Positions 8,455 through 15,721 of a stretch of DNA of 64,000 bases are shown here, piece after piece. The translations under genes were made by a program, and so were the position numbers. Numbering within the stretch: position 1 is the stretch's first letter; the number at the start of each line of letters is the position of its first letter. The notes under the pieces were generated by a model, which ran no database searches, was not told the DNA's origin, and was given only the letters and a program-made list of their open reading frames with translations. This stretch comes from Chloroflexota bacterium (GTDB taxonomy: Bacteria > Chloroflexota > Anaerolineae > Aggregatilineales > Phototrophicaceae). The stretch spans positions 124,001 to 188,000 of the forward strand of contig JAIUNI010000010.1 in the NCBI GenBank assembly GCA_020161935.1. Reading direction: 5' to 3'.

Positions 8455-9182
8455 GCAGCAGCGGAAAAGGCGCACCGCTTCTCAGCCTGCGCGACATCAA
8501 CACCCATTATGGGCAAATCCACATCCTACAGGGTGTGAACCTCGACGTTTACCCCGGCGAATTGATTTGTTTGCTGGGTGGCAACGCTTCCGGTAAATCG
8601 ACCACGCTCAAGACCATTCTCGGCATCGTCAGGCCGACCAGCGGTGTGGTGGAGTTCGCGGGGGAGCAGGTGCAAACGCGCCCGACCGGATACCGCGTTG
8701 AACGGGGGATGGCGGTCGTGCCGGAAAACCGGCGCATCTTCGGCTCGATGAGCGTACTCGAAAACTTGGAGATGGGTGCTTACCTGCGGCATGACCGGCA
8801 CGGCATCCAAGAGGACATGGAGCGCATCCTGAAGCTGTTCCCACGGCTGAAGGAGCGCTTGCACCAATACGGCGGGACGCTAAGTGGTGGCGAACAGCAG
8901 ATGCTGGCGATGGGGCGGGCGCTCATGTCCCGACCGAAGCTGCTGCTGATGGACGAACCGTCGATGGGGTTAGCGCCGATTCTGGTTGAGAGCAACTTCG
9001 AACTGATTAAGCAGGTGAACGAGCAGGGGACGACCATTTTTATGGTTGAGCAGAACGCGAACATGGCCTTGTCTATTGCGGATCGGGGCTACGTGGTGCA
9101 GACTGGACGCATCGTGCTGGCGGATGAAGCCAAAAACCTGCTTGATAACGAACAACTCCGCAAAGCCTATCTAGGACGTTAA
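8451..9182 (+). CDS. livF: Liv-type ABC transporter ATP-binding protein LivF
   Basis: This is the second ATPase of the importer, 243 residues. Walker A is GGNASGKST (the more usual form is GPNGAGKST), the signature is LSGGEQQMLAMGRAL, Walker B is LLLMDEPSMGLAP, and the H-loop position is taken by MVEQNANMAL, where LivF proteins normally have Gln. It starts inside the livG stop (ATGA overlap) and is followed after ten bases by the aminotransferase, which suggests transport and first catabolic step are made together. Confidence 0.94.
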   Translation: MSSSGKGAPLLSLRDINTHYGQIHILQGVNLDVYPGELICLLGGNASGKSTTLKTILGIVRPTSGVVEFAGEQVQTRPTGYRVERGMAVVPENRRIFGSMSVLENLEMGAYLRHDRHGIQEDMERILKLFPRLKERLHQYGGTLSGGEQQMLAMGRALMSRPKLLLMDEPSMGLAPILVESNFELIKQVNEQGTTIFMVEQNANMALSIADRGYVVQTGRIVLADEAKNLLDNEQLRKAYLGR

Positions 9183-9192
9183 GAGGCGCATC

Positions 9193-10323
9193 ATGGCATC
9201 GATTCGTGACCATTTCCCGATTTTCAAAAGCAAGATTTATATGAATAGCTGCTCGCAAGGGGCGCTTTCGGTTGAAGTGAAGGAAGCCTACGCCAACTAC
9301 CTGCGGGACTGGGACGAAAAGGGCGCACCGTGGGAATACTGGGGCGACCGCAACGAGGCGGCGCGGCAGGCGTTCGCGGGGTTGGTGAACGCCGAGGCCA
9401 ACGAAATCGCGGTGACGACTTCGCTTTCGGCGGGGGTGAGCGCCTTGGCGAGCGCGTTGGATTTCAGCGGGGAACGGAACAAGGTAGTTATCAGCGACTT
9501 CGAGTTCCCGACGGTGGCACAAATCTGGCACGCGCAGGAAGCCCGCGGGGCGCAGGTGGTACACGTTCCGGCGGCGGGGAACATCATCCCCCTGAGCCGG
9601 TTCGCAGACGCGATTGACGAGCAAACGTTGATCGTGTCGATCAGCCATGTGTGCTTCCGTAACGGGACGATGCTGGACATCGCGGCGATTATTGAGATGG
9701 CTCACGCGAAGGGCGCACTGGTGCTGGTGGACAGTTATCAAGCGCTTGGCACGACCCCGATTGACGTGAAGAAGCTCAAGGTCGATTTCCTCGCGGGCGG
9801 CGTACTCAAGTATTTGCTGGCCTCGGCGGGGTTGGCGTACCTTTACGTGCGGAAGGAACTGCTGAGTGATCTCAAGCCAACGGCGATGGGCTGGTTTTCA
9901 CAGGCCAACATCTTCGCGATGGATATTTACGCCAACACGCCGCATCCCACGGCACGGCGCTTTGAATCCGGCACGCCACCTGTACCGAACACCTACGCGG
10001 CGGTGGCGGGTATTAAGCTGGTGCAGTCGGTGGGCGTGGAGAACATCGAGCGGCAGTTGAAGGTGCTGACGGGGGCGCTCAAAGAGGGCATCATGAAGCG
10101 CGGTTTCAACCTCGTGACTCCGGCTGACCCCGCCAAACACGGCGCGATGATTACGGTGCGTTCGCACAAGGTTGACCTGCTGACCAAGTGGCTGGGCAAC
10201 GATGGGATTATCGTTTCGCATCGAGATGATAATCTACGGATTTCACCGCACTTTTACAACGACCTGCATGATGTGGACTGCGTGATGGATGGGCTGAGTA
10301 AGTATCGGGAACTGCTGGTGTAA
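9193..10323 (+). CDS. Class V aminotransferase (kynureninase/cysteine desulfurase-like)
   Basis: This is a 376-residue fold-type I PLP enzyme of aminotransferase class V. The PLP-contacting aspartate is in LVLVDSYQALGTTP and the Schiff-base lysine is in GGVLKYLLAS. It starts with RDHFPIF and YMNSCSQGALS, where class V enzymes usually have YLNNAG-like sequence. It is the last gene of the liv unit, ten bases after livF, so it probably acts on the imported amine or amino acid. The reaction (transamination, desulfuration or C-C/C-S cleavage) cannot be told from sequence. A long GC-rich hairpin follows 16 bases after the stop. Confidence 0.85.
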   Translation: MASIRDHFPIFKSKIYMNSCSQGALSVEVKEAYANYLRDWDEKGAPWEYWGDRNEAARQAFAGLVNAEANEIAVTTSLSAGVSALASALDFSGERNKVVISDFEFPTVAQIWHAQEARGAQVVHVPAAGNIIPLSRFADAIDEQTLIVSISHVCFRNGTMLDIAAIIEMAHAKGALVLVDSYQALGTTPIDVKKLKVDFLAGGVLKYLLASAGLAYLYVRKELLSDLKPTAMGWFSQANIFAMDIYANTPHPTARRFESGTPPVPNTYAAVAGIKLVQSVGVENIERQLKVLTGALKEGIMKRGFNLVTPADPAKHGAMITVRSHKVDLLTKWLGNDGIIVSHRDDNLRISPHFYNDLHDVDCVMDGLSKYRELLV

Positions 10324-10339
10324 GACATCTTCATTTACC

Positions 10340-10374
10340 GCGGCGGCAGAAACACGGGAGCATTCTGCCGCCGC
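10340..10374 (+). terminator. GC-rich hairpin at the end of the liv unit
   Basis: A perfect 11-bp inverted repeat (GCGGCGGCAGA at 10340-10350, TCTGCCGCCGC at 10364-10374) lies 16 bases after the aminotransferase stop. It has no T-run. It probably forms the 3' end of the livJHMGF-aminotransferase transcript, by termination or by blocking exonucleases. Confidence 0.55.
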
Positions 10375-10526
10375 GCAGGTGAGGGAACGAAAGGCTGAAT
10401 CGGCGATTCTGACTTCACGGTTTAATTTCCGCGCCTCGTCTGCTACCATAGCCTAAATTACGCCCCTCACTAACTAGAACTCTATTAGCCGGATAATCCA
10501 ACATTATTTATGCTGACGGAGAGTCT

Positions 10527-10940
10527 ATGCTTCTCGATACGCTTGACCAAAACCCTATTGTCGAAACATGGCCGCCCGAACTGCAAGCGCATTATCAGGC
10601 TTTTACCGAACAACTAACGCTCGGCGTGCCTTTGAAGATCAAGGTGGGTAAGGGCGGGTTGAGTTATTATCTACCGCACAACGGACAATCGCTTTTCATC
10701 TGCCACTTTAACGCCAAGCCGCAAGGCAAGCGGGATGATCTCGGTTTTGCTGACTTCCGCTACGACCGGCTGCAAAAGATCATCGACATTGACGAGACGA
10801 TTGCGGCGATGCAGGCATTTGATACGCACGAAATCATTGTGAAGCGGCATAAGCTGTGGTGCTGCGTCGAGTTCCTGTTGGAGCGCGAGTGTGAGGTGGC
10901 GGCGTTATTTCGTCAGCACATCGTCGCGAAGTTGATCTGA
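10527..10940 (+). CDS. Hypothetical protein, 137 aa
   Basis: This is a soluble 137-residue protein with no signal peptide or membrane segment and no family I recognise. It mixes basic and acidic stretches and ends with a helical segment that contains two adjacent cysteines (KLWCCVEFLLERECEV). A GGAGAG ribosome-binding site precedes the ATG. It stands alone between the liv unit and the RHH/protease pair. Confidence 0.65.
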   Translation: MLLDTLDQNPIVETWPPELQAHYQAFTEQLTLGVPLKIKVGKGGLSYYLPHNGQSLFICHFNAKPQGKRDDLGFADFRYDRLQKIIDIDETIAAMQAFDTHEIIVKRHKLWCCVEFLLERECEVAALFRQHIVAKLI

Positions 10941-11013
10941 AATGGGTTTCGTTTTAGATCGAATATTCTTTTTGTCGATTTGAATTTGGTTGGAATGAGG
11001 TTAGTTTGTCTCG

Positions 11014-11436
11014 TTAGCGCGGGGTTATTTCAAACACTTGCTCGCTTCGAAAGAAACAGAGATCGAACTGCAAAAAGAAATTGATTTGTCCGAATATCAA
11101 AGGCGCATTATCGGTGCGTGTCCAGGCAAAGAGAAGCTCAGTACCCATATCATCTGTTAACTCAGGATGATATGCCATAACTGCTAATGCTCTTACTTCG
11201 GTAACGGATAGGTTTCCACCTAGGGAAGCCAGTTGCGGCTGACTATTCCAGTCTGCGCCCAAGGTCAGTCCAACCGTGTAGGGTAAGACATTGACGCTCG
11301 CCCCTGAATCTACCAATCCCGTTACATCTGCATATTGATTACCCAAGAACAATCTCATAGATAAACGCGGCATCAATGAAATTGCTTGCGTTGCATTACC
11401 TACACCTGAATAGGGGATACGTAACGGTTGTGGCAT
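11014..11436 (-). CDS. Retropepsin-like aspartic protease domain protein
   Basis: This 140-residue protein has the single-domain layout of retroviral-type aspartic proteases. The catalytic motif is LVDSGASVNVLP (D43-S44-G45-A46), and near the C-terminus a hydrophobic-Gly segment PLIFGQINFF resembles the family's second conserved strand (compare ILG-type motifs). Such proteins act as homodimers, each giving one aspartate. No signal peptide or membrane helix is visible, so it is probably cytoplasmic. It is coupled to the upstream RHH gene by a one-base overlap (TAATG). The substrate is unknown; regulated proteolysis of the partner is a guess. Confidence 0.75.
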   Translation of the reverse strand: MPQPLRIPYSGVGNATQAISLMPRLSMRLFLGNQYADVTGLVDSGASVNVLPYTVGLTLGADWNSQPQLASLGGNLSVTEVRALAVMAYHPELTDDMGTELLFAWTRTDNAPLIFGQINFFLQFDLCFFRSEQVFEITPR

Positions 11437-11702
11437 TACGAGTCATCTCGCTTACGAAGTTTTTCTTTTTGAAGTTGTTGTCCGTAGGCTAAAAGTTGTT
11501 GAGCAGTTTGTTCGCCACCTTGTGGAGTATAGATCGGCAGTTCGGCGGCTTGTTGTAACATGATTTGCGTATCGACTGTTTTTGCCTTTGAGCTGATCCA
11601 CGTTTGAAGTGTATCTTGCACCGAGTGTCCACTAGAGGTTGCAGCTTTCACAACCTGCTCCATAACTTCATCTGGAAGTTGTAATGTAACTGTTTGGCTC
11701 AT
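11436..11702 (-). CDS. Ribbon-helix-helix-like small protein, partner of the protease
   Basis: This 88-residue protein begins with a short strand (SQTVTLQLPDEVMEQV) followed by two helices, the pattern of MetJ/Arc or CopG-type ribbon-helix-helix DNA-binding proteins. The C-terminal 40 residues are Gln-rich and end in a basic tail (KEKLRKRDDS). Small RHH proteins upstream of an enzyme gene often act as autorepressors or antitoxins. Its stop codon shares a base with the start of the retropepsin-like gene. DNA binding is inferred from pattern only. Confidence 0.65.
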   Translation of the reverse strand: MSQTVTLQLPDEVMEQVVKAATSSGHSVQDTLQTWISSKAKTVDTQIMLQQAAELPIYTPQGGEQTAQQLLAYGQQLQKEKLRKRDDS

Positions 11703-11756
11703 GTTTCTACCTCACTAAATACTCCTTTCAATTATACTCAATATTTTGTCCCTTTA

Positions 11757-12971
11757 TCATCGCAGCATCCTACTCACCGCCTCGACATCGAAGGGGACGG
11801 TAGGTTGGTCGTTGATGCGTCCGGCTTCTTCCGCCGCGAGGTTGGCATCTTTGAAGCCCGCGCCGCTCATGACACAGACCACACGCTCAGACGGCTGCAC
11901 GTCACCGCGTTCGAGCAGGGTGGTGAGGGCGGTGATGGGTGCCGCGCCAGCCGGTTCGACCCACACGCCTTCGCTTGTCGCCAACCGCCGCTGCATGGCG
12001 AACGCGGCTTCATCGCTGATGCCGACGACCGTGCCGCCGGACTCGCGCACGGCAGCCAGCGCGTGGTCGCCAGTAAAAGGGACGTTGATGCCGGAAATTT
12101 TGGAACGGGCGTAGGGCAGCGTGGCGACTTTGGCGGTATCCTGCTGCACGGCCTCCAGCAGCGGCGGGGCGTTGACCGACTGCACACCGATCATACGCGG
12201 CAGTCTACTAATGACACCCGCGCGATACAGTTCCTTGTAGCCGCGCCACTGTGCCGCGAACATATCACCACCACCGACGGGCGTGATGACCACATCGGGC
12301 GCTGCGCCAAGTTGGGCGACCGTTTCATACGCAATGGTTTTGATGCCTTCGAGGATGTAGGGGTTGATGGGTGCCCAGACGAAGCCGAGATAGTAATTGG
12401 CGCGTCGGGCGACCGCGTTCAGGAAGTCGGACAGGGCTTGCGGCCCGTGGGCGAAGATACCCTCGACCAGCATCACCTGTGCGCCGGTGGCGAGGGTTTG
12501 CCGCAGCTTGGCGGGCGGGTTATTCGGTTCCATGAGGATGACGCATTTCAACCCAGCCGCCGCGCAGTAGGCCGCGATGGCGGAACTGGCGTTGCCGGAG
12601 GACGCGCTGACCACGCCGACTGCACCGGCTTCCAGCGCCAGCGCCGCGACCATCGCCCCCGCACGGTCTTTGAACGCGCCGCTGGGGTTCAGCCCTTCGT
12701 TCTTGAGGTGCAAGTTAGGGACACCGAGTTCCGCCCCCAACCGACGCGCGTGGATGAGCGGCGTATCCCCTTCGCCGAGGTAAGGCAGCGCGGTATGCTG
12801 TAGGGGCATCAATGCTCGGTAGCGGTCGATGCCGCGCCCCGCTTGGATACCCTTCAACTGCCACACGGCTGCATCGTCGTAAACGGGCTGCAAGATGCCG
12901 CCGCAGACGGAGCAGCGCCCTAACGTTCCCCACTCGGCTTGTGTACCGCAGTCCATACATTGAATGTGCAT
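11757..12971 (-). CDS. Threonine synthase-like PLP enzyme with N-terminal zinc ribbon
   Basis: This is a 404-residue fold-type II PLP enzyme of the threonine synthase family. It starts with a zinc-ribbon-like pair of CxxC motifs (C5/C8 and C20/C23), followed by EGDTPLIHARRLG. The PLP lysine is in LNPSGAFKDRAG, and the phosphate loop lies around TPVGGGDMFAA. Paralogues of this type include true threonine synthase, cysteate synthase and enzymes of unknown role. The neighbours (class V aminotransferase, sulfopyruvate decarboxylase-like pair) make a cysteate- or other O-phosphoserine-related role worth testing, but plain threonine synthesis cannot be excluded. A terminator-like hairpin lies just upstream, so it has its own transcript. 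Confidence 0.85.
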   Translation of the reverse strand: MHIQCMDCGTQAEWGTLGRCSVCGGILQPVYDDAAVWQLKGIQAGRGIDRYRALMPLQHTALPYLGEGDTPLIHARRLGAELGVPNLHLKNEGLNPSGAFKDRAGAMVAALALEAGAVGVVSASSGNASSAIAAYCAAAGLKCVILMEPNNPPAKLRQTLATGAQVMLVEGIFAHGPQALSDFLNAVARRANYYLGFVWAPINPYILEGIKTIAYETVAQLGAAPDVVITPVGGGDMFAAQWRGYKELYRAGVISRLPRMIGVQSVNAPPLLEAVQQDTAKVATLPYARSKISGINVPFTGDHALAAVRESGGTVVGISDEAAFAMQRRLATSEGVWVEPAGAAPITALTTLLERGDVQPSERVVCVMSGAGFKDANLAAEEAGRINDQPTVPFDVEAVSRMLR

Positions 12972-12993
12972 GATGATTTCCTAGCGTCATAAA

Positions 12994-13027
12994 AAGAGCG
13001 AACGGATGAATATGCGTTCGCCCTCTT
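12994..13027 (-). terminator. Terminator after the cyclase gene
   Basis: On the minus strand a stem (AAGAG...CGAACG pairing with CGTTCG...CTCTT, small bulge) is followed by TTTTTATG. It would end the TPP-enzyme/cyclase transcript before the threonine synthase-like gene begins at 12971. Confidence 0.6.
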
Positions 13028-13208
13028 AAATATCGTCGGTTCGCGCCGCATCAGGCTAAAGCCGTGATGCTAACCAGAAGACAAGTCCACTGAAGGGACT
13101 TCAAAGATGTTACTAACGGACAAATTATCTGCCTTACATTAAGTACAACCCAGTCTATACCGTAAAACTCTTTGCGTCCTTTGTCCCTTAGCGTCTTTGC
13201 GTTAAGGC
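13028..13208. repeat. Intergenic hairpins and repeat copies
   Basis: This gene-free stretch holds a hairpin GCATCA/TGATGC with inner GGC-TAAA-GCC (13048-13070), a second hairpin AAGTCC/GGACTT (13084-13101), and a copy of the CTTTGCGTC...GTCTTTGCGTTAA repeat family (about 13168-13205). All three types recur elsewhere in the window or are common in intergenic DNA of such genomes. Confidence 0.5.
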
Positions 13209-13220
13209 ATGGTATGGCTG

Positions 13221-14012
13221 CTATTCCGCCGGAACGAACGCAATCACACGCTGCGGGCTGCCGGAACCGTTGACGATTTTGAGCGGCGAGGCGATGACGA
13301 CCGCGCCTGTCGGTGGCAGTTGGTCGAGGTTGGTCAAGCTGGCGAGGCCGAACTTACCCGCGCCGTGCATCAGCGTGTGGCAGGGGAATGGCACGTCGAA
13401 TCCGCCCGCTTGCCCCGCGTCCGTGCCGACCGTTTCCACGCCCACGCCCAGCACATCACGCTCGTTGGCGAGGAAGCTCACGCAATCCTTGTGCCAGCCG
13501 GGGGAGTGTGCGCCGTCGGCCTTGATGTTCAAGAAGGCATCCCGCCCGATGCGCTTTGACCAATCGCTCCGCAGCAGCACCCACGAACCGGGTTGAATCT
13601 TACCGTGTTCACCTTCCCACGCGAGGACATGCTGGCGCGTGAGCAGGAAGTCCTCGTACTGGGATACCTCTTTGCTCACGTCGATGACGCAGGCGGGGCC
13701 GACGAGTTTACGCGCGGGGATGGTATCGAGGGCGTTATTCGCGTAGTCCTTACCCGTGATCCAGTGGATGGGCGCGTCAAAGTGTGTGCCGGTATGTTCG
13801 CCAAGCTGGATGGTGTTCCAGTACCACGCGGGTCCTTTGTCGTCGTACTTGGAGATGGTTTGCATCGAGAAGCCGGGCGAGGGCGCGAACATCGGCGGTA
13901 GGTCGATGACCGGCGTGTCGGCATCCAACGGCTGCGTCAGGTCAACCACTTTCACCCGCCCACTATTGAGTTCTTCCACCAGCAGCGATAACACGGTCAC
14001 TTTTGCAGCCAT
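13221..14012 (-). CDS. Cyclase family protein (kynurenine formamidase-like)
   Basis: This 264-residue protein belongs to the cyclase/kynurenine formamidase family (PF04199), metal-dependent hydrolases that open amides or esters. The diagnostic HTGTHFDAPIHW motif is present, with its metal-binding His and Asp. I chose the second of two adjacent ATGs (14012) because GAGGAG then sits at a normal spacing; a GTG/ATG further upstream adds residues unlike the family. It follows the TPP-enzyme pair on the same strand. The presence of a kynureninase-like aminotransferase nearby could suggest tryptophan breakdown, but no dioxygenase is in view. Confidence 0.88.
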   Translation of the reverse strand: MAAKVTVLSLLVEELNSGRVKVVDLTQPLDADTPVIDLPPMFAPSPGFSMQTISKYDDKGPAWYWNTIQLGEHTGTHFDAPIHWITGKDYANNALDTIPARKLVGPACVIDVSKEVSQYEDFLLTRQHVLAWEGEHGKIQPGSWVLLRSDWSKRIGRDAFLNIKADGAHSPGWHKDCVSFLANERDVLGVGVETVGTDAGQAGGFDVPFPCHTLMHGAGKFGLASLTNLDQLPPTGAVVIASPLKIVNGSGSPQRVIAFVPAE

Positions 14013-14047
14013 CATAAACTCCTCGTTAAAGACAAATTCTAAATTTT

Positions 14048-14115
14048 TACCACGAAGGCACAAAGAAATAAGAGAAATGAATCAATCTTTGTGTTCTTTG
14101 AGTCTTTGTGGTGAA
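14048..14115. repeat. ACCACGAAGGCACAAAG-type intergenic repeat
   Basis: Between the TPP-enzyme beta subunit and the cyclase lies a repeat with internal inverted similarity: TTTACCACGAAGGCACAAAG at one end and CTTTGAGTCTTTGTGGTGAA at the other. A related copy (ACCACAGAGACACAGAG) lies at 56428-56452. It sits inside a presumed operon, so it would be transcribed and could fold into a long hairpin. Confidence 0.5.
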
Positions 14116-14709
14116 TTAGGGTTTCAGTTTTTCGCGCATTTGGCGGCGCTCTTTGATGTAGCGCTCGAAGCGGAAGGCATTCTCTGGCAGCTTCAAATCC
14201 ATGCCGAAGTGATCCGGCCCGACCGCTTCGACCTTCGCCACGATCACGCTGAACGCCTCGCGCTCGAAAGCATCCGCCACCGCGCCGATGAAGTCCATCG
14301 GTGTGCTGACCGAGGCGACGTTCTCGATCCCCGCACCCTTCGCAATCGCGGCAAGGTCGGTGATGCCCGCCGTGGTGTGCGAGGCGAAGCCACCGGTTGA
14401 AAGCAAGCTGCCGTTGTCGAAGATGATGTGCGTCATGTTGGCGGGTTTATAACGCGCCAGTGTGGTGAGCGTGCCGAGGTTCATCAGCACCGAGCCGTCG
14501 CCATCCATCACCACGACTTTCTCCTGCGGCTCACTGATCGCCAAGCCCAAGCCGATGGATGAGGCCAGCCCCATCGCGTGTTGGAGGTAGAAGAAGTTCT
14601 CGCAGTGACCGAGGTCATAGAGTTCTTGGGCGCACGCCCCCATGATGGTGACGACCAGCTTATCTTGCAGTTCGGGGTAAATGGCTTCGATACACTTGGC
14701 GCGTTTCAT
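14116..14709 (-). CDS. TPP-dependent decarboxylase, beta (TPP-binding) subunit
   Basis: This 197-residue protein is the C-terminal half of a split thiamine-diphosphate enzyme like sulfopyruvate decarboxylase ComE or phosphonopyruvate decarboxylase. The TPP/Mg motif is visible as MDGDGSVLMNLG followed about 25 residues later by IIFDNG (GDG-X(n)-N(N/G) pattern). The active site is formed with the alpha subunit encoded four bases upstream. The substrate should be a 2-oxo acid bearing a second anionic group (sulfopyruvate, phosphonopyruvate or similar). With the aminotransferase of this region it could turn an imported amino acid into an aldehyde, which the aldo/keto reductase might reduce; this chain is inferred. 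Confidence 0.85.
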   Translation of the reverse strand: MKRAKCIEAIYPELQDKLVVTIMGACAQELYDLGHCENFFYLQHAMGLASSIGLGLAISEPQEKVVVMDGDGSVLMNLGTLTTLARYKPANMTHIIFDNGSLLSTGGFASHTTAGITDLAAIAKGAGIENVASVSTPMDFIGAVADAFEREAFSVIVAKVEAVGPDHFGMDLKLPENAFRFERYIKERRQMREKLKP

Positions 14710-14713
14710 CCGG

Positions 14714-15223
14714 TTAGTCCTCCATCAAGTCGCGGCTCAGGAGCAGCGCAACGGGTGACAACGAACTGAGCGAGTAGGTGTAGGCTTGCTTGATCTGCTT
14801 GCCAACCAGCTTGGGGTCACGGGCGGTGTCGAACGGGATGTTGAGGGCGCGGAGGACTGGCTCGGTCACAATACCGCCCTGCGTGTGCCACGGGTACGGC
14901 TCACCCATATGCCCGCGATGGGCGATCAACATGCACAGTGGGATGCGGTAAAGCATCGCCAGCGAGACGATGCCGTTGATGGCGGCGAGGAAGCCGTGAT
15001 TTTGCATGAGCAGGATATGCGGCGTTCCGGCGAAGTGCGCCCCTGCCGCGATGCCGATGGCTTCTTCTTCCTTCGCCACCTCGACCAGCCGCATGTCGGG
15101 GTCTTCTTCCGCCAATTGGAGCAGGTAGACCAGCCACGTTTCCGGCAGGGCGGTGATGAAGCGTACGCCGGAGTCTTTGATACCCTGATAGACTGCTTTG
15201 GAATTGTCGAGCGATACCGTCAT
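14714..15223 (-). CDS. TPP-dependent decarboxylase, alpha (PYR-domain) subunit
   Basis: This is the N-terminal (pyrimidine-binding) half of the split TPP enzyme, 169 residues from the ATG at 15223; a TTG at 15247 is less likely. The catalytic glutamate that activates TPP is in the conserved VEVAKEEEAIGIAAG segment. HRGHMGEPYPWHTQGG matches the RGxxGE region of sulfopyruvate/phosphonopyruvate decarboxylases. It heads the minus-strand unit alpha-beta-cyclase. Confidence 0.85.
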   Translation of the reverse strand: MTVSLDNSKAVYQGIKDSGVRFITALPETWLVYLLQLAEEDPDMRLVEVAKEEEAIGIAAGAHFAGTPHILLMQNHGFLAAINGIVSLAMLYRIPLCMLIAHRGHMGEPYPWHTQGGIVTEPVLRALNIPFDTARDPKLVGKQIKQAYTYSLSSLSPVALLLSRDLMED

Positions 15224-15721
15224 CCCGTCGTCCGATCTGTGAGACAAAGTGAGTGTCGGGTAGTGTATTCCAATGGCGGATTCGCGTCAAGCAGCGCGGC
15301 ATCGGCATAACCCGGCGCTGATAGGCTGCACCTTTTATGAAAATATTATGAAAATATTATGAAAATTATATACTTTGATTCGATTGGTTTACCAGAATAT
15401 TGCGGAAATAGGTTGATTTGAGGGAGAAAATGGATGTGGAACGCCGAATAAAGCCCAATAATCTTAATACCATGTTTTTGGACTTTATAACAGTTTTACG
15501 TTATGTTTAGGTCAGTGTTAGGGGCGGCACCTATCCTGCACAATGTCCAAAACTGGATGAACCATTCAATTGATAATAATTCTTAAGCGGCGGATTCTCC
15601 TGTTGGTGGGATTTGAGGATGCCAAGCCTCATCCGCTTATGAACGACTTTATCATGAGTACTTGAAGCGATACCCTTTTGCTGCTGACATGGTTGTTTGG
15701 TATTTAGATCGAGGTTTTGTA
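15224..15721. other. Intergenic region with AT-rich direct repeats
   Basis: This divergent region of about 500 bases between the TPP-enzyme unit and the glycosyltransferase operon has no convincing gene. At 15335-15370 an 11-base unit TATGAAAATAT is repeated nearly three times, giving a strongly AT-rich tract that could bind a regulator or form part of a promoter. The rest shows no pattern I can interpret. Confidence 0.5.

Noticed and set aside
11694..12803. Long plus-strand open frame (369 codons)
   Set aside because: It is antisense to the threonine synthase-like gene, whose motifs are clear, and its protein is rich in Arg, His, Gly and Asp as is typical of mirror frames in high-GC DNA.
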